From JBEKYD01 sp049509915 (GTDB taxonomy: Bacteria > Acidobacteriota > Terriglobia > Bryobacterales > Bryobacteraceae), in NCBI GenBank assembly GCA_049509915.1, contig JBEKZL010000070.1, positions 1 to 26,346 on the forward strand: DNA of 26,346 bases, given 5' to 3'. This document shows, one piece after another, positions 16,272-24,891 of the stretch. The notes under the pieces were generated by a model, which had not been told where the DNA came from, searched no databases, and was given only the letters and a program-made list of their open reading frames with translations. How positions within the stretch are numbered: the first letter of the stretch is position 1; each line of letters starts with the position of its first letter. A program made the position numbers and the translations under genes.

Positions 16272-18268
16272 CAATTACGTCCAACAACCCGCTTCTTAAC
16301 AATGGAGCCGCCATCGTCTTGGATAGCAGTGATTTCCGCAATCAGAATCCCCGCCGGCGGGAGCCGCAGGGCGATCTCATGCCCGCCACCCAATTCCTGG
16401 CGCGACATAAAGTCGCGCAAGATCACGTGCGGGGCGGATTGGAAGATCACGTTCTGAAACCGATCGGAACGGTTCAGCAGCAGCGCCAGACGTTTGCCGA
16501 AACGAGACTTGATGAAGAGTTCCACTTCCGCCGAATCGATGGTGAAGTCAGTCTCCGGGCGAAGCACCGAATAGATCTGCCAGGATTCGTCCTTCTGCCA
16601 CGGTTCATAGGCCTTGGAGAGCGACTCCTCAAGGTTGGCGGCCAGGTAATAGTAGTGCCCTTTGCCCACGGCCGTCCCGAACAACACCCCCCGCGCGCCC
16701 GACGTCAGAAACGCTTCTGCCGGCGCGCTGGCGGCGGCGTCGCGAAGCCGCACCTCAGCGCCCAATTGGACCGGCTGTCCCTGCGCGAACCTGCCGGCCG
16801 CTTGCAGCGGGATCAGCGTGGAGACACGCAATTCCGGATTGACGTCGCGGACCGTCAATCCCTCCGGGAAGTCGCAGAAATAAGACTGGTACACAACACC
16901 GCCGCCCCGCAGATAGGCACCGACCGTCTCTCTACCTCTCGCCGAGAGGCTGAAACCAGGGATTACCATGGCGGCCGCGTCGGCCGGCGCCGGCTTCCAC
17001 TCCGGCCACAGCCGGACCTGCATGTGAATCTGCTTGGCCAAGGTGTAAGGAGTGATCTGCGCGCGCATGGTGGCACTGTAGTCGGCGTCCTGTGGGTAGA
17101 GCAGGTACAGGACCGGCAACTCGTCGCGCCAGCCCAGGCCGAGACTGTCAATCACTGCAGTCCAGCGGCGAAACTCCTCGGCAGACGGTTTGGGCCGGTT
17201 CTGCAAATCGAGCAACCCCGTAGTGTATTCCAGGTTACTGAACTGGCCCCTGGCAAAGCTGGCCGCGGAGTACCTCAAGATCAGGTCCTCGGCGGGGGGA
17301 TGAAAGTTCCGGTCGATGTCGTGCGATCCCCACCAGTAGTAACCGGCACTGCCCTCGGCCCAGGCGCCCATCAAAGTGAGGCGCAGGAACTTGCCGACTT
17401 CGCTCCGCGGCAGCCAGGCCTCCGAGCAGCCGATCTCCTGCACGAGCACGGGACGGTCAGCCATGGCCGCATAGGCTCCAATGTAACTGGAGCTGTAAGT
17501 GGTCCTCTGTCCGATCCAGGGGTCCATGCCGCTGGTGCCGTGGAAGAAGGGGTATGAATGAACCGACAGGTAATCGGAGGACTGCGCGATGCTCCAGATG
17601 TCGAAAAGACGGTCGAAGCCGGTTCCAATTCCGTTGGTGACCGGGCGGCTGGGGTCAGACTGCTTGAATGTCCGGAAGATGGTGGCCATCCAGCGCTGGG
17701 TTTGCGCCGGGTTCAGCAACAGCCCCATCTGGTGGGGCAAAACATTGATCTCATTGCCAAAATCGTAGCCTTGTAGCCCCGCATTGCCCTTGAGAGCGCC
17801 AGCCACTTCGCGTACGAGGCGGGTGGCGCCTTCGATGATCGAGGGGTCCGTGAAGAGATTGCCATCAGCCCAGCTGGGCAGGAAGACTGCTCCGGACATC
17901 CAGCCGGTGATGGGCCCCACTTGCACGCTTATGCCGTGCTTAGCGGCAATGGCAATGAGCTTGTCAGCGTTTGCCAGTCGGTCTTTGTTGACCGTATCCG
18001 AGGAGGATTGCAGGAGTGGCCAGAGCAATGGGAACCTGATCCCCTTGACCCCGAGCCGCTGCAGGGCCGCGAAGTCCTTCTCCACGGCCTCCGGATTCCA
18101 GTTCTGGATAATCGTGTACCAACCGGCCGAAGGGATGTAATTGGCCCCGACGACGAATGTAGGCCTTCCGTACTGCGTCAGGAAGCGTCCTTGAACACCC
18201 CAATGACCCTGTGTGAAGGCGGCTTGCGCGGCAAGCAGCACGCACAGCAGCGTCCTCAGGCAGGTCAT
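16271..18268 (-). CDS. Secreted GH5-like (clan GH-A) glycoside hydrolase with C-terminal GATase-like and beta domains
   Basis: This 665-residue protein has a signal peptide ending near residue 19 (LLCVLLAAQAAFTQ) and an AGAGG-type ribosome site 9 bp before the ATG. Residues ~25-330 form a (beta/alpha)8 barrel of clan GH-A: VGANYIPSAGW, LGVKGIRFPLLWP, then the acid/base pair N172-E173 in YDFGNEIN, YLSVHSYPFF, and the nucleophile E278 in VLVQEIGCS. This layout fits retaining endo- or exo-acting enzymes such as mannanases, cellulases or galactanases; the exact specificity is not visible. Residues ~390-480 (AAMVIPGFSLSARGRETVGAYLRGGGVVY) look like the glutamine-amidotransferase-like trimerisation domain of GH42-type enzymes, and a small beta domain ends the protein. 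It is one of three convergent-function genes on the minus strand. Confidence 0.85.
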   Translation of the reverse strand: MTCLRTLLCVLLAAQAAFTQGHWGVQGRFLTQYGRPTFVVGANYIPSAGWYTIIQNWNPEAVEKDFAALQRLGVKGIRFPLLWPLLQSSSDTVNKDRLANADKLIAIAAKHGISVQVGPITGWMSGAVFLPSWADGNLFTDPSIIEGATRLVREVAGALKGNAGLQGYDFGNEINVLPHQMGLLLNPAQTQRWMATIFRTFKQSDPSRPVTNGIGTGFDRLFDIWSIAQSSDYLSVHSYPFFHGTSGMDPWIGQRTTYSSSYIGAYAAMADRPVLVQEIGCSEAWLPRSEVGKFLRLTLMGAWAEGSAGYYWWGSHDIDRNFHPPAEDLILRYSAASFARGQFSNLEYTTGLLDLQNRPKPSAEEFRRWTAVIDSLGLGWRDELPVLYLLYPQDADYSATMRAQITPYTLAKQIHMQVRLWPEWKPAPADAAAMVIPGFSLSARGRETVGAYLRGGGVVYQSYFCDFPEGLTVRDVNPELRVSTLIPLQAAGRFAQGQPVQLGAEVRLRDAAASAPAEAFLTSGARGVLFGTAVGKGHYYYLAANLEESLSKAYEPWQKDESWQIYSVLRPETDFTIDSAEVELFIKSRFGKRLALLLNRSDRFQNVIFQSAPHVILRDFMSRQELGGGHEIALRLPPAGILIAEITAIQDDGGSIVKKRVVGRN

Positions 18269-18593
18269 ACCTTGAACCTCTCGAAATGCGAAGACCTAAG
18301 CGCACGAAACATCCGCTCGTCGAGTGCAACCCTGACCGCCTGAATCCACCGCCGGAAGGCACTCAGAAGCGCCTCGGCCAGGATTTCCATTTTAGCTCCC
18401 GGGATGCGATTGAGTTTATCACGGGCCGCCAACTTTTGCTCTCCCAATTGCAGTCTTTTGGAGCTTTTCCTCCTTGAGCCGTCTTTTGGCTCGTCAAACG
18501 CCAATTCCGCCCCGCCGGAAAAACTCAAAATCGGAAAGCTGCCGAGAGCCCCGCATGCTGCGCAGTGTCCAGGAGCCAGGCAGGGCGTCCGCA
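18269..18593. other. Intergenic gap between GH5-like and GH28 genes
   Basis: Open frames exist on both strands (for example 18265-18594 minus, 18286-18477 plus), but none has motifs or a good start. A small hairpin (GAGCC at 18476-18480, GGCTC at 18488-18492) lies downstream of the GH28 stop, without a T-run. I see no clear promoter for the GH5-like gene, so it may be read through from GH28. Confidence 0.4.
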
Positions 18594-20075
18594 TCAGCGG
18601 TTGTCCACGCCTTCCACACTGACGTGGGACGTATTACCAGTGGTCTGAAGGAATTTCTTTGTGCCGGGCAAAGCAATGGAACCGGTTACGAGCACGCGAT
18701 CGACGTCGTGCAGCATAACTACGGGGAGCCCCGTTTCGCCCCTCGGCGGCGTGCAACGGATGCCGCGCATCATCACGTCCGTGGCCTCTTCCACCCAGAC
18801 AGACGAACGCTCGTATTTGGCGGCCGCCTCGTCGCTCTGTTCGATCCGGATTTCGTCCAGCACCAGCCCGTCGACGTAAGCCAGAGTCATATAGGCCGGC
18901 ATGCGGGCATACTTCGTGTCGCGCTCATCGCTCGTCGTTCGGCTGCCGCCGATTCCCTTGGAGCGCTTGTCGTAAGCGTCCGCGAAAGGCACCCGAAACG
19001 AAATATTACTTAGGCTCAGATTCTGAAGGTGACTCTCCGGCATACCCTGGATCAAGATGCCGCTGCCGCCGGTGATAAAAATGTCCCGCATGCTGATATC
19101 GCGGACATGGCTCAGTCGCGAGTTCGGGTTGCGTCTTTCGATGTCAATGAAAATCGGCTGTACTCCGCGAGAAGTGAACGGAGGAATTTCCAGCGTGATG
19201 TCCGAAAAGGTCGCACGCTCGATGGTCCCGCCATCTTTCATATAGAAGCCAATACCAGTAGGCGCCTTCACCGTAATGTTCGAGAAATGGACATTGCGCA
19301 TGTCGCCATCCGTGGAGGTGCCGACTTTCAAACCCGTGGTCGTCGTCTCCAGCGTGCAGTTAGTCACCACAACGTTTTCCAGATCGTGGCCGCCTTGTGT
19401 TTTGATATCGATGGCATCGTCGCCGGCCACGATGTGTACGTTGGAAATGTGCACGTTGTGGCAGGAAACCGGATCGATCCCGTCGGAGTTGATCCGCCGC
19501 GGATTGTTGATGATCGAGATGCCGTCAATTAGCACCGTATCGCACTGGTTTAGAGTTATCGTCCACATGTCGGAAAGATGAATGTTGAAGTCGCGCAGTG
19601 TCACTCTCCGGCAATCGATAAACAGGATGATCCCGGTGCGAAAGAAGGAGGCGTCGGTCGGCGGCCCGCCAACAATGCTCCGCAGGTCCTCTGGAGATTG
19701 GCCGTCCAGCACGCCGGTGCCGGTGATGCCAATGTCCTGCGCCCCATTGGCGGTAACCAGAGTAGCGTATCGATCCGAGAAGCCCCTCTGCGGGGGGTAA
19801 TCCTCCTTCTTCCGGCTGGCGAAGATGGTGGCGCCGGCATCCAGGTGCAGGATGACATGGCTACGCAGCAGCAGGCCCCCGGAAAAATACCGGCCGGCAG
19901 GAACGTTTACCGTTCCTCCTCCGTCGCGGCTGCAGGCGTCAATCGCGGCCTGAATTGCGGCGCGGTCGTTGGTCCGGAAATTTCCGTTTGCGCCGAACTG
20001 CCTCACGTCATATTCGCGACCTGCAAGCGGCAAATCGGTGAGCAGAAGCAAACATACGATGGCGGATGCCTTCAT
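18594..20075 (-). CDS. GH28-family polygalacturonase-like glycoside hydrolase, secreted
   Basis: The ATG at 20075 is preferred: AAAGGA lies 7 bp upstream and the protein then begins with a signal peptide (MKASAIVCLLLLTDLPLAG). An in-frame ATG 13 codons earlier has neither. The 493-residue product opens with the pectin-lyase-fold start YDVRQFGANGNFRTNDRAAIQAAIDA and runs through a long right-handed beta helix. GH28 catalytic signatures are present: NSDGID (196-201) and GDDAI (218-222), giving the three aspartates D198, D219 and D220 that hydrolyse alpha-1,4-galacturonan by inversion. The third motif, normally GHG, reads GLKVGTST, and the RIK motif is reduced to MK, so binding may be atypical (exo-acting or rhamnogalacturonan-directed). 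It probably works outside the cytoplasm on pectin. Promoter and upstream oxidoreductase lie on the same strand. Confidence 0.9.
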   Translation of the reverse strand: MKASAIVCLLLLTDLPLAGREYDVRQFGANGNFRTNDRAAIQAAIDACSRDGGGTVNVPAGRYFSGGLLLRSHVILHLDAGATIFASRKKEDYPPQRGFSDRYATLVTANGAQDIGITGTGVLDGQSPEDLRSIVGGPPTDASFFRTGIILFIDCRRVTLRDFNIHLSDMWTITLNQCDTVLIDGISIINNPRRINSDGIDPVSCHNVHISNVHIVAGDDAIDIKTQGGHDLENVVVTNCTLETTTTGLKVGTSTDGDMRNVHFSNITVKAPTGIGFYMKDGGTIERATFSDITLEIPPFTSRGVQPIFIDIERRNPNSRLSHVRDISMRDIFITGGSGILIQGMPESHLQNLSLSNISFRVPFADAYDKRSKGIGGSRTTSDERDTKYARMPAYMTLAYVDGLVLDEIRIEQSDEAAAKYERSSVWVEEATDVMMRGIRCTPPRGETGLPVVMLHDVDRVLVTGSIALPGTKKFLQTTGNTSHVSVEGVDNR

Positions 20076-20147
20076 ATAGTTTTCCTTTCTTGACTCCCAC
20101 TCCGGTAAAATCATCGTGGCAAGACATGCAAAGACGTCCTCGAACGG

Positions 20148-20176
20148 AATCTAACACCGGCCAAACAACCTGTCAA
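20148..20176 (-). promoter_or_regulatory. Sigma-70-type promoter for the GH28 gene
   Basis: On the minus strand TTGACA (20176-20171) is followed after 17 bp by TAGATT (20153-20148). The predicted start near 20141 leaves a leader of about 66 nt to the ATG at 20075. Confidence 0.6.
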
Positions 20177-20507
20177 TAACGTGCAGGACATAATAATCTG
20201 CAGGAATTTCCGAAGTTTTCCGGCGCCCGGCCCTTCCACGCCAGCCGGCGGAACATGAACAACTGCCGCGCTTGCTCTCCGCCCATGGGGCGGCACCAAG
20301 CGCGAACGATTCAGTCCCTCGCCCCCGGTGACGCACCGGCCCGGATTTCAACACGCCAATGAGCTTTCCGGATCGGTCGAGCCGCATCGCGCGATGCCAC
20401 CACCTTTTGCAGACAGCAACACGCTGAATACAAGTGGGTTGGCGACAGGCGCTGCAAAATTCTCCTGGGGGAACTCCTATAGAAGATCGCCGAACTGACG
20501 GAGCTAA
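20177..20507. other. Gene-free stretch upstream of the GH28 promoter
   Basis: The frames here are arginine- and cysteine-rich shadows with no domain signs. I see no operator repeat or other structure beyond the flanking promoter and hairpins. Confidence 0.4.
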
Positions 20508-20545
20508 CCGGCAGCAAAACCTGCCGGGGGACCGCTGTGCGGTCC
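20508..20545 (-). terminator. Tandem perfect hairpins after the Gfo/Idh/MocA gene
   Basis: Read on the minus strand, the first hairpin is GGACCGC/GCGGTCC with a 3-nt loop (20545-20529). The second is CCGGCAG/CTGCCGG with a 6-nt loop (20527-20508). They lie 55-92 nt past the oxidoreductase stop at 20600. No strong T-run follows, so termination is probable but not classic. Confidence 0.5.
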
Positions 20546-20599
20546 AGAGACAAAGAAATGGCACGTCGGCCAATCCCAATTACCATACGCTGTGTTCAG

Positions 20600-21835
20600 C
20601 TACACAACCTGAACCGCTTTACCATCCCACCCGTACCCTTTGCCGGTCTGGACCGACATGGCAACCAACAGGCCGGGGCGCGTGGAATTGAACCCGGTTT
20701 CCGCGTCGCACACAGGTTCCTGCCGGGACCCCACACAGTCCAGGAAATTACGAAGGTGCAGCGCAACTCCCGCCGCGACGGTGTCACCAGCGGCTTTGAC
20801 GTCCAGGGACTGGACCGAGGACTGGCCGATCGGCTTGACCCGCAGCACGCTGCGGTTTACCTGCAATACGCCCTGGTCACCGTAAACGTAGAGACCCCAC
20901 TCGTCAGGCCGCGACGAATATGTTATCAGGAAGTCGTCATACTTCCACACCAGATCCACGATGTCGGGCACCTGTTCCGCAGGCCGCCTCGGAGAGTGGA
21001 TTCCCGTCCCTTGCGCCAGACACATCCGGTCGGTGCCGGTGTACCAGTGCATCATGTCGATCATGTGTACGGCAAGGTCGGTCATGGCACCCGATCCGTA
21101 CTCCCAATAGGAACGCCAGGAACGCTGCCGGGATGTCTGATAAGCACGGCGCGGCGCGGGTCCCTGGAACATCTCCCAGTCCAGCCCATCGGGAACCGTG
21201 TTGGACGATTCCATCTGCGGCCGCCCGACTCGCGGACCACCCACCTCGCTGGACCAGACGATCATTCCCCGGCGCACACGGCCGAGTTTACCGTCCGTGA
21301 CGATCTGGCGCCCGTCCGCGAAGACCTTCATACTGCGTTGCTGCAATCCGACCTGAACAACCCGCTGGTAGCTCGCGGCCGCAGCCACTACTTTTTGACA
21401 GTCTTCGATGCTGTTGGCGAGCGGTTTTTCGACGTACACGTCCTTTCCCGCCTCGCAGGCCGCGACTGTGATTGGCGAGTGCCAGTGGTCGGGCGTGGCC
21501 ACGAAGACTACGTCGATATCTTTTCGCTCGATGATGCGCCGGTAATCGCCGTAGCCGGCCGGTGCAGGCCCGCCGTTGGCCCGGACGAAGGAGAGTCCTT
21601 TGTCGAGGTTCGGCTTGAATACGTCGCAAATGGCCACGACCTGACAGTCCGGCTGCAACGCGGCCCCGGGGAGGATCGCCCCGACGCCGCGTGTCCCCGA
21701 TCCGATCAGACCGGCGGTAATCCGCTTGTTTGCCCCGCTGATTCGGCTGTAAGATGAAGCGGCGACTGCCAATGTCCCTCCCGGCGCCGCCTTCAGAAAG
21801 GCGCGTCGGCCTACAGTGTGCTGTGATTCAGGCAT
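20600..21835 (-). CDS. Gfo/Idh/MocA-family oxidoreductase with Tat signal
   Basis: The 411-residue protein begins with a twin-arginine leader (GRRAFLKAA at 9-17, then a hydrophobic stretch), so it is probably exported folded with its cofactor. The NAD(P)-binding Rossmann start AGLIGSGTRG (41-50), the VFVATPDHWH strand and the EKP motif (136-138, the catalytic lysine region) place it firmly in the family. CAGGAG lies 9 bp before the ATG. Family members oxidise or isomerise sugar derivatives; some Tat-exported ones (GH109-type and 3-keto-glycoside enzymes) cleave glycosides by an NAD-dependent oxidation mechanism. Next to GH28 and GH5-like genes, a role in processing a released sugar is likely; the exact substrate is not readable. 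It is divergent from the large GH-A-like gene. Confidence 0.9.
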   Translation of the reverse strand: MPESQHTVGRRAFLKAAPGGTLAVAASSYSRISGANKRITAGLIGSGTRGVGAILPGAALQPDCQVVAICDVFKPNLDKGLSFVRANGGPAPAGYGDYRRIIERKDIDVVFVATPDHWHSPITVAACEAGKDVYVEKPLANSIEDCQKVVAAAASYQRVVQVGLQQRSMKVFADGRQIVTDGKLGRVRRGMIVWSSEVGGPRVGRPQMESSNTVPDGLDWEMFQGPAPRRAYQTSRQRSWRSYWEYGSGAMTDLAVHMIDMMHWYTGTDRMCLAQGTGIHSPRRPAEQVPDIVDLVWKYDDFLITYSSRPDEWGLYVYGDQGVLQVNRSVLRVKPIGQSSVQSLDVKAAGDTVAAGVALHLRNFLDCVGSRQEPVCDAETGFNSTRPGLLVAMSVQTGKGYGWDGKAVQVV

Positions 21836-21866
21836 TCTCTCTCACTCCTGAAAGGTCCATGCCGCC

Positions 21867-21896
21867 ATTGTATCCAAGGCTTTTGCCAGCCGTAAA
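21867..21896 (-). promoter_or_regulatory. Likely promoter for the Gfo/Idh/MocA gene
   Basis: On the minus strand TTTACG (21896-21891) and TACAAT (21872-21867) are 18 bp apart, leaving a short leader of about 25 nt before the ATG at 21835. The -10 box matches five of six consensus bases. Confidence 0.45.
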
Positions 21897-22051
21897 GTTC
21901 ATGGGCCAATCTCCGCCAACCTCCTTCGGCGCATCGCCAAGGTGCACGAGAAGATCAATGTTTCTTACGCACCCGGAAATGGAAGAGGCGGCTGGAATCG
22001 CTCGGGATGGAAAATGAGACAAACAGCTCCAATAGAAGCGGTTTGAGAGTA

Positions 22052-22110
22052 TAATCGATGCTGGTCGGGATAGTAAAATGGAAATTCTGCATGATTAATG
22101 CAGAAGGAGG
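22052..22110 (+). promoter_or_regulatory. -10 box, leader hairpin and strong RBS of the GH-A-like gene
   Basis: A perfect TATAAT sits at 22052-22057 but lacks a good -35 box. TTCTGCAT (22085-22092) and ATGCAGAA (22098-22105) form a perfect 8-bp stem with a 5-nt loop, directly fused to the ribosome site AAGGAGG (22104-22110), 9 bp before the ATG at 22120. The stem takes up the first two bases of the ribosome site, so it may act as a translational gate or as a protein operator. Confidence 0.5.
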
Positions 22111-22119
22111 TCCCTGGCT

Positions 22120-24429
22120 ATGTTTGCCATCAGCGCAATCCTATCGGACTTTTTCAAGCCTGAGTGGGGAACTTGGCGTGGCAGTGCTGGATTTTCCCCC
22201 CGAAGCTCATCGATCTCTTCGACCAGACTGACTCGGTTTCAGATTGTCCTGTCAACCTCAACCGCTCCGCTGGCAGTGCGGATCGGCCGGAGCGTGATCG
22301 TCGGCGCCTTCATGGCGCTGGCGGCCTGCGCCTTTGCGCAGCAGGCGGAAATGAAGCCGTTCGTGATGGATTGGCAGGACAACTCCGGCAGTTCCGCGGA
22401 CGTCGGTTTTCTGCTCGATGCTCCAGCCGGAAGGACGGGGTTCATCGGCGTGCGGGACGGCCATCTCGTCTACCCGGATGGACGCCGTTTCCGAATCTGG
22501 GGCATCAACATCGTGGGGGGCGCGAGTTTTCCCCCGCAGGAGCAGGCGGCGTCGGTGGCGGCGCACCTGGCGCGGTTCGGCCTGAATTGCGTACGGATGC
22601 ATTTTCTGGACAGCCGATCGCCAGGCGGCCTGGTGGACGACACCCGGGCCGATACCCGCGCGCTCGATCCCAAGCAGTTCGAACGGCTGGATTTCTTCAT
22701 CGCGGAGCTGAAGAAGCGCGGGATCTATGTGGATCTCAATCTGAACGTGGGAAGGATTTATAAAGCCGGCGATGGGGTGCACGATGCGGAATACCTGGGC
22801 TTCGCCAAAGCGCTCACTTATTTTGATGAGCGGCTGCTCGAATTGCAGCGCGAATATGCCAGGCAACTGCTGACGCATTTCAACCCTTACACCAAGTCCG
22901 AATACCGCCACGAACCGGCGGTGCTGTGCATCGAGTTCATGAACGAGAACTCGCTGGTGGAAGCATGGGTAAACAATCGATTGCAGGGCAAGGCCACGCG
23001 GAAGAATCCGGCCATCTGGACCGACATCCCGGAAAGTTACGAAAGAGCGCTGACCGAGAAGTATCGCCAGTGGCTGGAGGCGCAGTCGTTGCCGGTCGTG
23101 CCCCGGCTGAGTCCGGCGGAGTTTACCGGCGCTTCCCCGGAGCGGTTCCGCCGGGAAGCGGCCTTTTACATGGAGATCGAGGAACGATTCCACGCATCCA
23201 TGCAGCGCTACCTGAAAGACGAACTCGGGGAGAAATCCTTGCTGCTGGGGACCAGCGATCACAACCACCACTTCAGTGGTTACCCGCTGCTGCACTCGGT
23301 TTCGCGGCTGGACATCGTGGATGGCCACGTTTACTGGCAGCAGCCCCGGTCGCTGGTAGAGCCGGGTACCGGCGGGCGCATCGGTTTCGAGCTCGACAAC
23401 ACTCCCATGGTGAACGATCCGCTGCATTCGAGCGTCGTGCAACTGTCGCGCTCGGCATTCCAGGGCAAGCCATATACGGTGTCGGAGGTGAACCATCCGT
23501 TTCCGAACGAATACGCCTCCGAGGGGATTCCCATTCTGGCCGCGTATGGCGCGTTTCAGGACTGGGACGGCATATTCTGGTATGCGTTCGCGGAGAGCAG
23601 GCACCCGGCGGAAATGAATTCGTTCGTGATCGATTGGCAGAACAACGCCGGCAGTCCCGCGGTCAGTTTTCTTCTCAGCGGTCATTACGAATTCCGCACG
23701 GACCCCGTGAAGATGAGCGAACTGGCGGCGGGCGCCGTACTGTTCCAGCGCGCGGACGTGCGCACGGCGGCGGAGACGGTAACGCGCTCCTATTCGCTCG
23801 CGCAGGTATATGAAAGCCTGCGGCTGCCGCGCGCGGAGGGGCCGTATTTCACGCCGGGATTTCCCCTGGCCCTGCCGCTGGTGCACGGGTCGCGCATCGC
23901 GGGCCTGGACGGTCCGCCGACGGGCACCTTCCCGGCGTTTCCGCCGGGCCCGCTGATTTCCGACACGAAGGAACTGGCCTGGCGGGAGGGACTAGTGATG
24001 GTGGATAGCGATCGCAGCCAGGCGCTGATCGGGTCTGTCTCGGGGCACACTTGTAGGAACCTGGCGGTGAAGGTGCAAAACCGCTTCTGCACGATCATGC
24101 TCACGTCTCTCGATGGCGCCCCTCTGCGCCGCGCCAAACAGATGCTGCTGACGACCGGCGGCCGGGTGGCGAATACGGGCATGAAGTGGAACGAGAAGCG
24201 CACCTCGCTAACCGATTGGGGCACGGCGCCTACGGTCATCGAGCCGGTGACGGGCACGATCACGCTACGCGGGCTGGTGGGAGCGGAATCGCTGGAAGCG
24301 GCGGCGCTCGATGGCGCCGGCCGCCCCATCGCCAAAGTCAAGACCAGGAAGACGCCAGCCGGATGGGATATCACGGTCGGCGATCCCGCCACGCCGTGGT
24401 ACGTCATCACCGTGGGGCCGATGACGTAA
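22120..24429 (+). CDS. Large secreted clan GH-A-like glycoside hydrolase
   Basis: The frame starts at an ATG with a strong ribosome site, but the first ~52 residues look unrelated and a clean signal peptide (RIGRSVIVGAFMALAACAFA) begins only at the GTG at 22276. Either the GTG is the true start or an added N-terminus precedes the leader. The mature part opens with a beta region containing GRRFRIWGINIVGGASFPP, then a barrel: LARFGLNCVRMHFLD, the acid/base glutamate in CIEFMNENS (E276 from the ATG), SRLDIVDGHVYW, and the nucleophile glutamate in YTVSEVNHP (E456). A beta-sandwich C-terminus follows. This is the GH5/GH-A pattern for endo-glycanases; family number not assignable. A ~22-residue segment is present twice (residues 77-99 and 498-519). 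It is divergent from the oxidoreductase. Confidence 0.8.
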   Translation: MFAISAILSDFFKPEWGTWRGSAGFSPRSSSISSTRLTRFQIVLSTSTAPLAVRIGRSVIVGAFMALAACAFAQQAEMKPFVMDWQDNSGSSADVGFLLDAPAGRTGFIGVRDGHLVYPDGRRFRIWGINIVGGASFPPQEQAASVAAHLARFGLNCVRMHFLDSRSPGGLVDDTRADTRALDPKQFERLDFFIAELKKRGIYVDLNLNVGRIYKAGDGVHDAEYLGFAKALTYFDERLLELQREYARQLLTHFNPYTKSEYRHEPAVLCIEFMNENSLVEAWVNNRLQGKATRKNPAIWTDIPESYERALTEKYRQWLEAQSLPVVPRLSPAEFTGASPERFRREAAFYMEIEERFHASMQRYLKDELGEKSLLLGTSDHNHHFSGYPLLHSVSRLDIVDGHVYWQQPRSLVEPGTGGRIGFELDNTPMVNDPLHSSVVQLSRSAFQGKPYTVSEVNHPFPNEYASEGIPILAAYGAFQDWDGIFWYAFAESRHPAEMNSFVIDWQNNAGSPAVSFLLSGHYEFRTDPVKMSELAAGAVLFQRADVRTAAETVTRSYSLAQVYESLRLPRAEGPYFTPGFPLALPLVHGSRIAGLDGPPTGTFPAFPPGPLISDTKELAWREGLVMVDSDRSQALIGSVSGHTCRNLAVKVQNRFCTIMLTSLDGAPLRRAKQMLLTTGGRVANTGMKWNEKRTSLTDWGTAPTVIEPVTGTITLRGLVGAESLEAAALDGAGRPIAKVKTRKTPAGWDITVGDPATPWYVITVGPMT

Positions 24430-24469
24430 CGCCATGTCGTAAGTGTGCGATTTCTAAATGGCTCGCTGC

Positions 24470-24860
24470 CTAAGCGCAGCGGAGACCGCGATATTGTCCC
24501 GAATGGCTTGGATCGGCCCGCAGGTGCTGGTTCAGAGCCGCAGGGGCCGGGCCGTCGAGGTTGCAGAACGGGCCGCGAATCAGGATTTAGTGGCCCGATT
24601 CCGGGCGAAGCCAAGTGACTCCCCATTCGTCCACCAGTCTTCCGCCGTCCAGTTGACGATCGGGATTGATATCGGGATCGCCGGGCAGAACGGCGCGGCA
24701 GTCGGCATGAAACCGCCCGAGGATTTCCTCGTCCGGAATTACGATACCGGAACACCTCAAGAATATCCTCTCGGCATCGGCGTCCCCCATCGAGAGATGC
24801 GTGCGCAGAGGCCGGTATGCGGCGCCGGTCATAGTGGTGGCGAGGGTGCCGCCAAGCCAA
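24470..24860 (-). pseudogene. Uroporphyrinogen-decarboxylase-family (URO-D/MtaA-like) fragment
   Basis: The minus-strand frame reads GGTLATTMTGAAYRPLRTHL, DAERIF, GIVIPDEEILGRFHADCRAVLPG and LVDEWGVTWLRPESGH, the N-terminal part of the URO-D/methyltransferase family. A TAA at 24589-24587 interrupts it. The same frame goes on (LIRGPFCNLDGPAPAALNQHL, DPSHSGQYRGL) exactly as the family should, to a TAG at 24472-24470. So about 130 residues of an expected ~350 remain, with an internal stop, no start and no C-terminal half. Intact relatives decarboxylate porphyrins or move methyl groups; many in soil bacteria are of unknown substrate and sit beside sugar genes. The 5' end breaks off near 24860, next to the recombinase fragment. 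Confidence 0.8.
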
Positions 24861-24891
24861 GGTTGACCTCCTTTCAACCCGACTACGAACC

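Noticed and set aside
16214..17557. Plus-strand open frame of 447 codons
   Set aside because: It mirrors the GH5-like gene on the other strand and has a shadow-type composition.
20537..21757. Plus-strand open frame of 406 codons
   Set aside because: It is antisense to the Gfo/Idh/MocA gene, whose motifs are clear.
22258..23886. Minus-strand open frame of 542 codons
   Set aside because: It is antisense to the GH-A-like gene; its apparent internal repeat is only the mirror of the real one.
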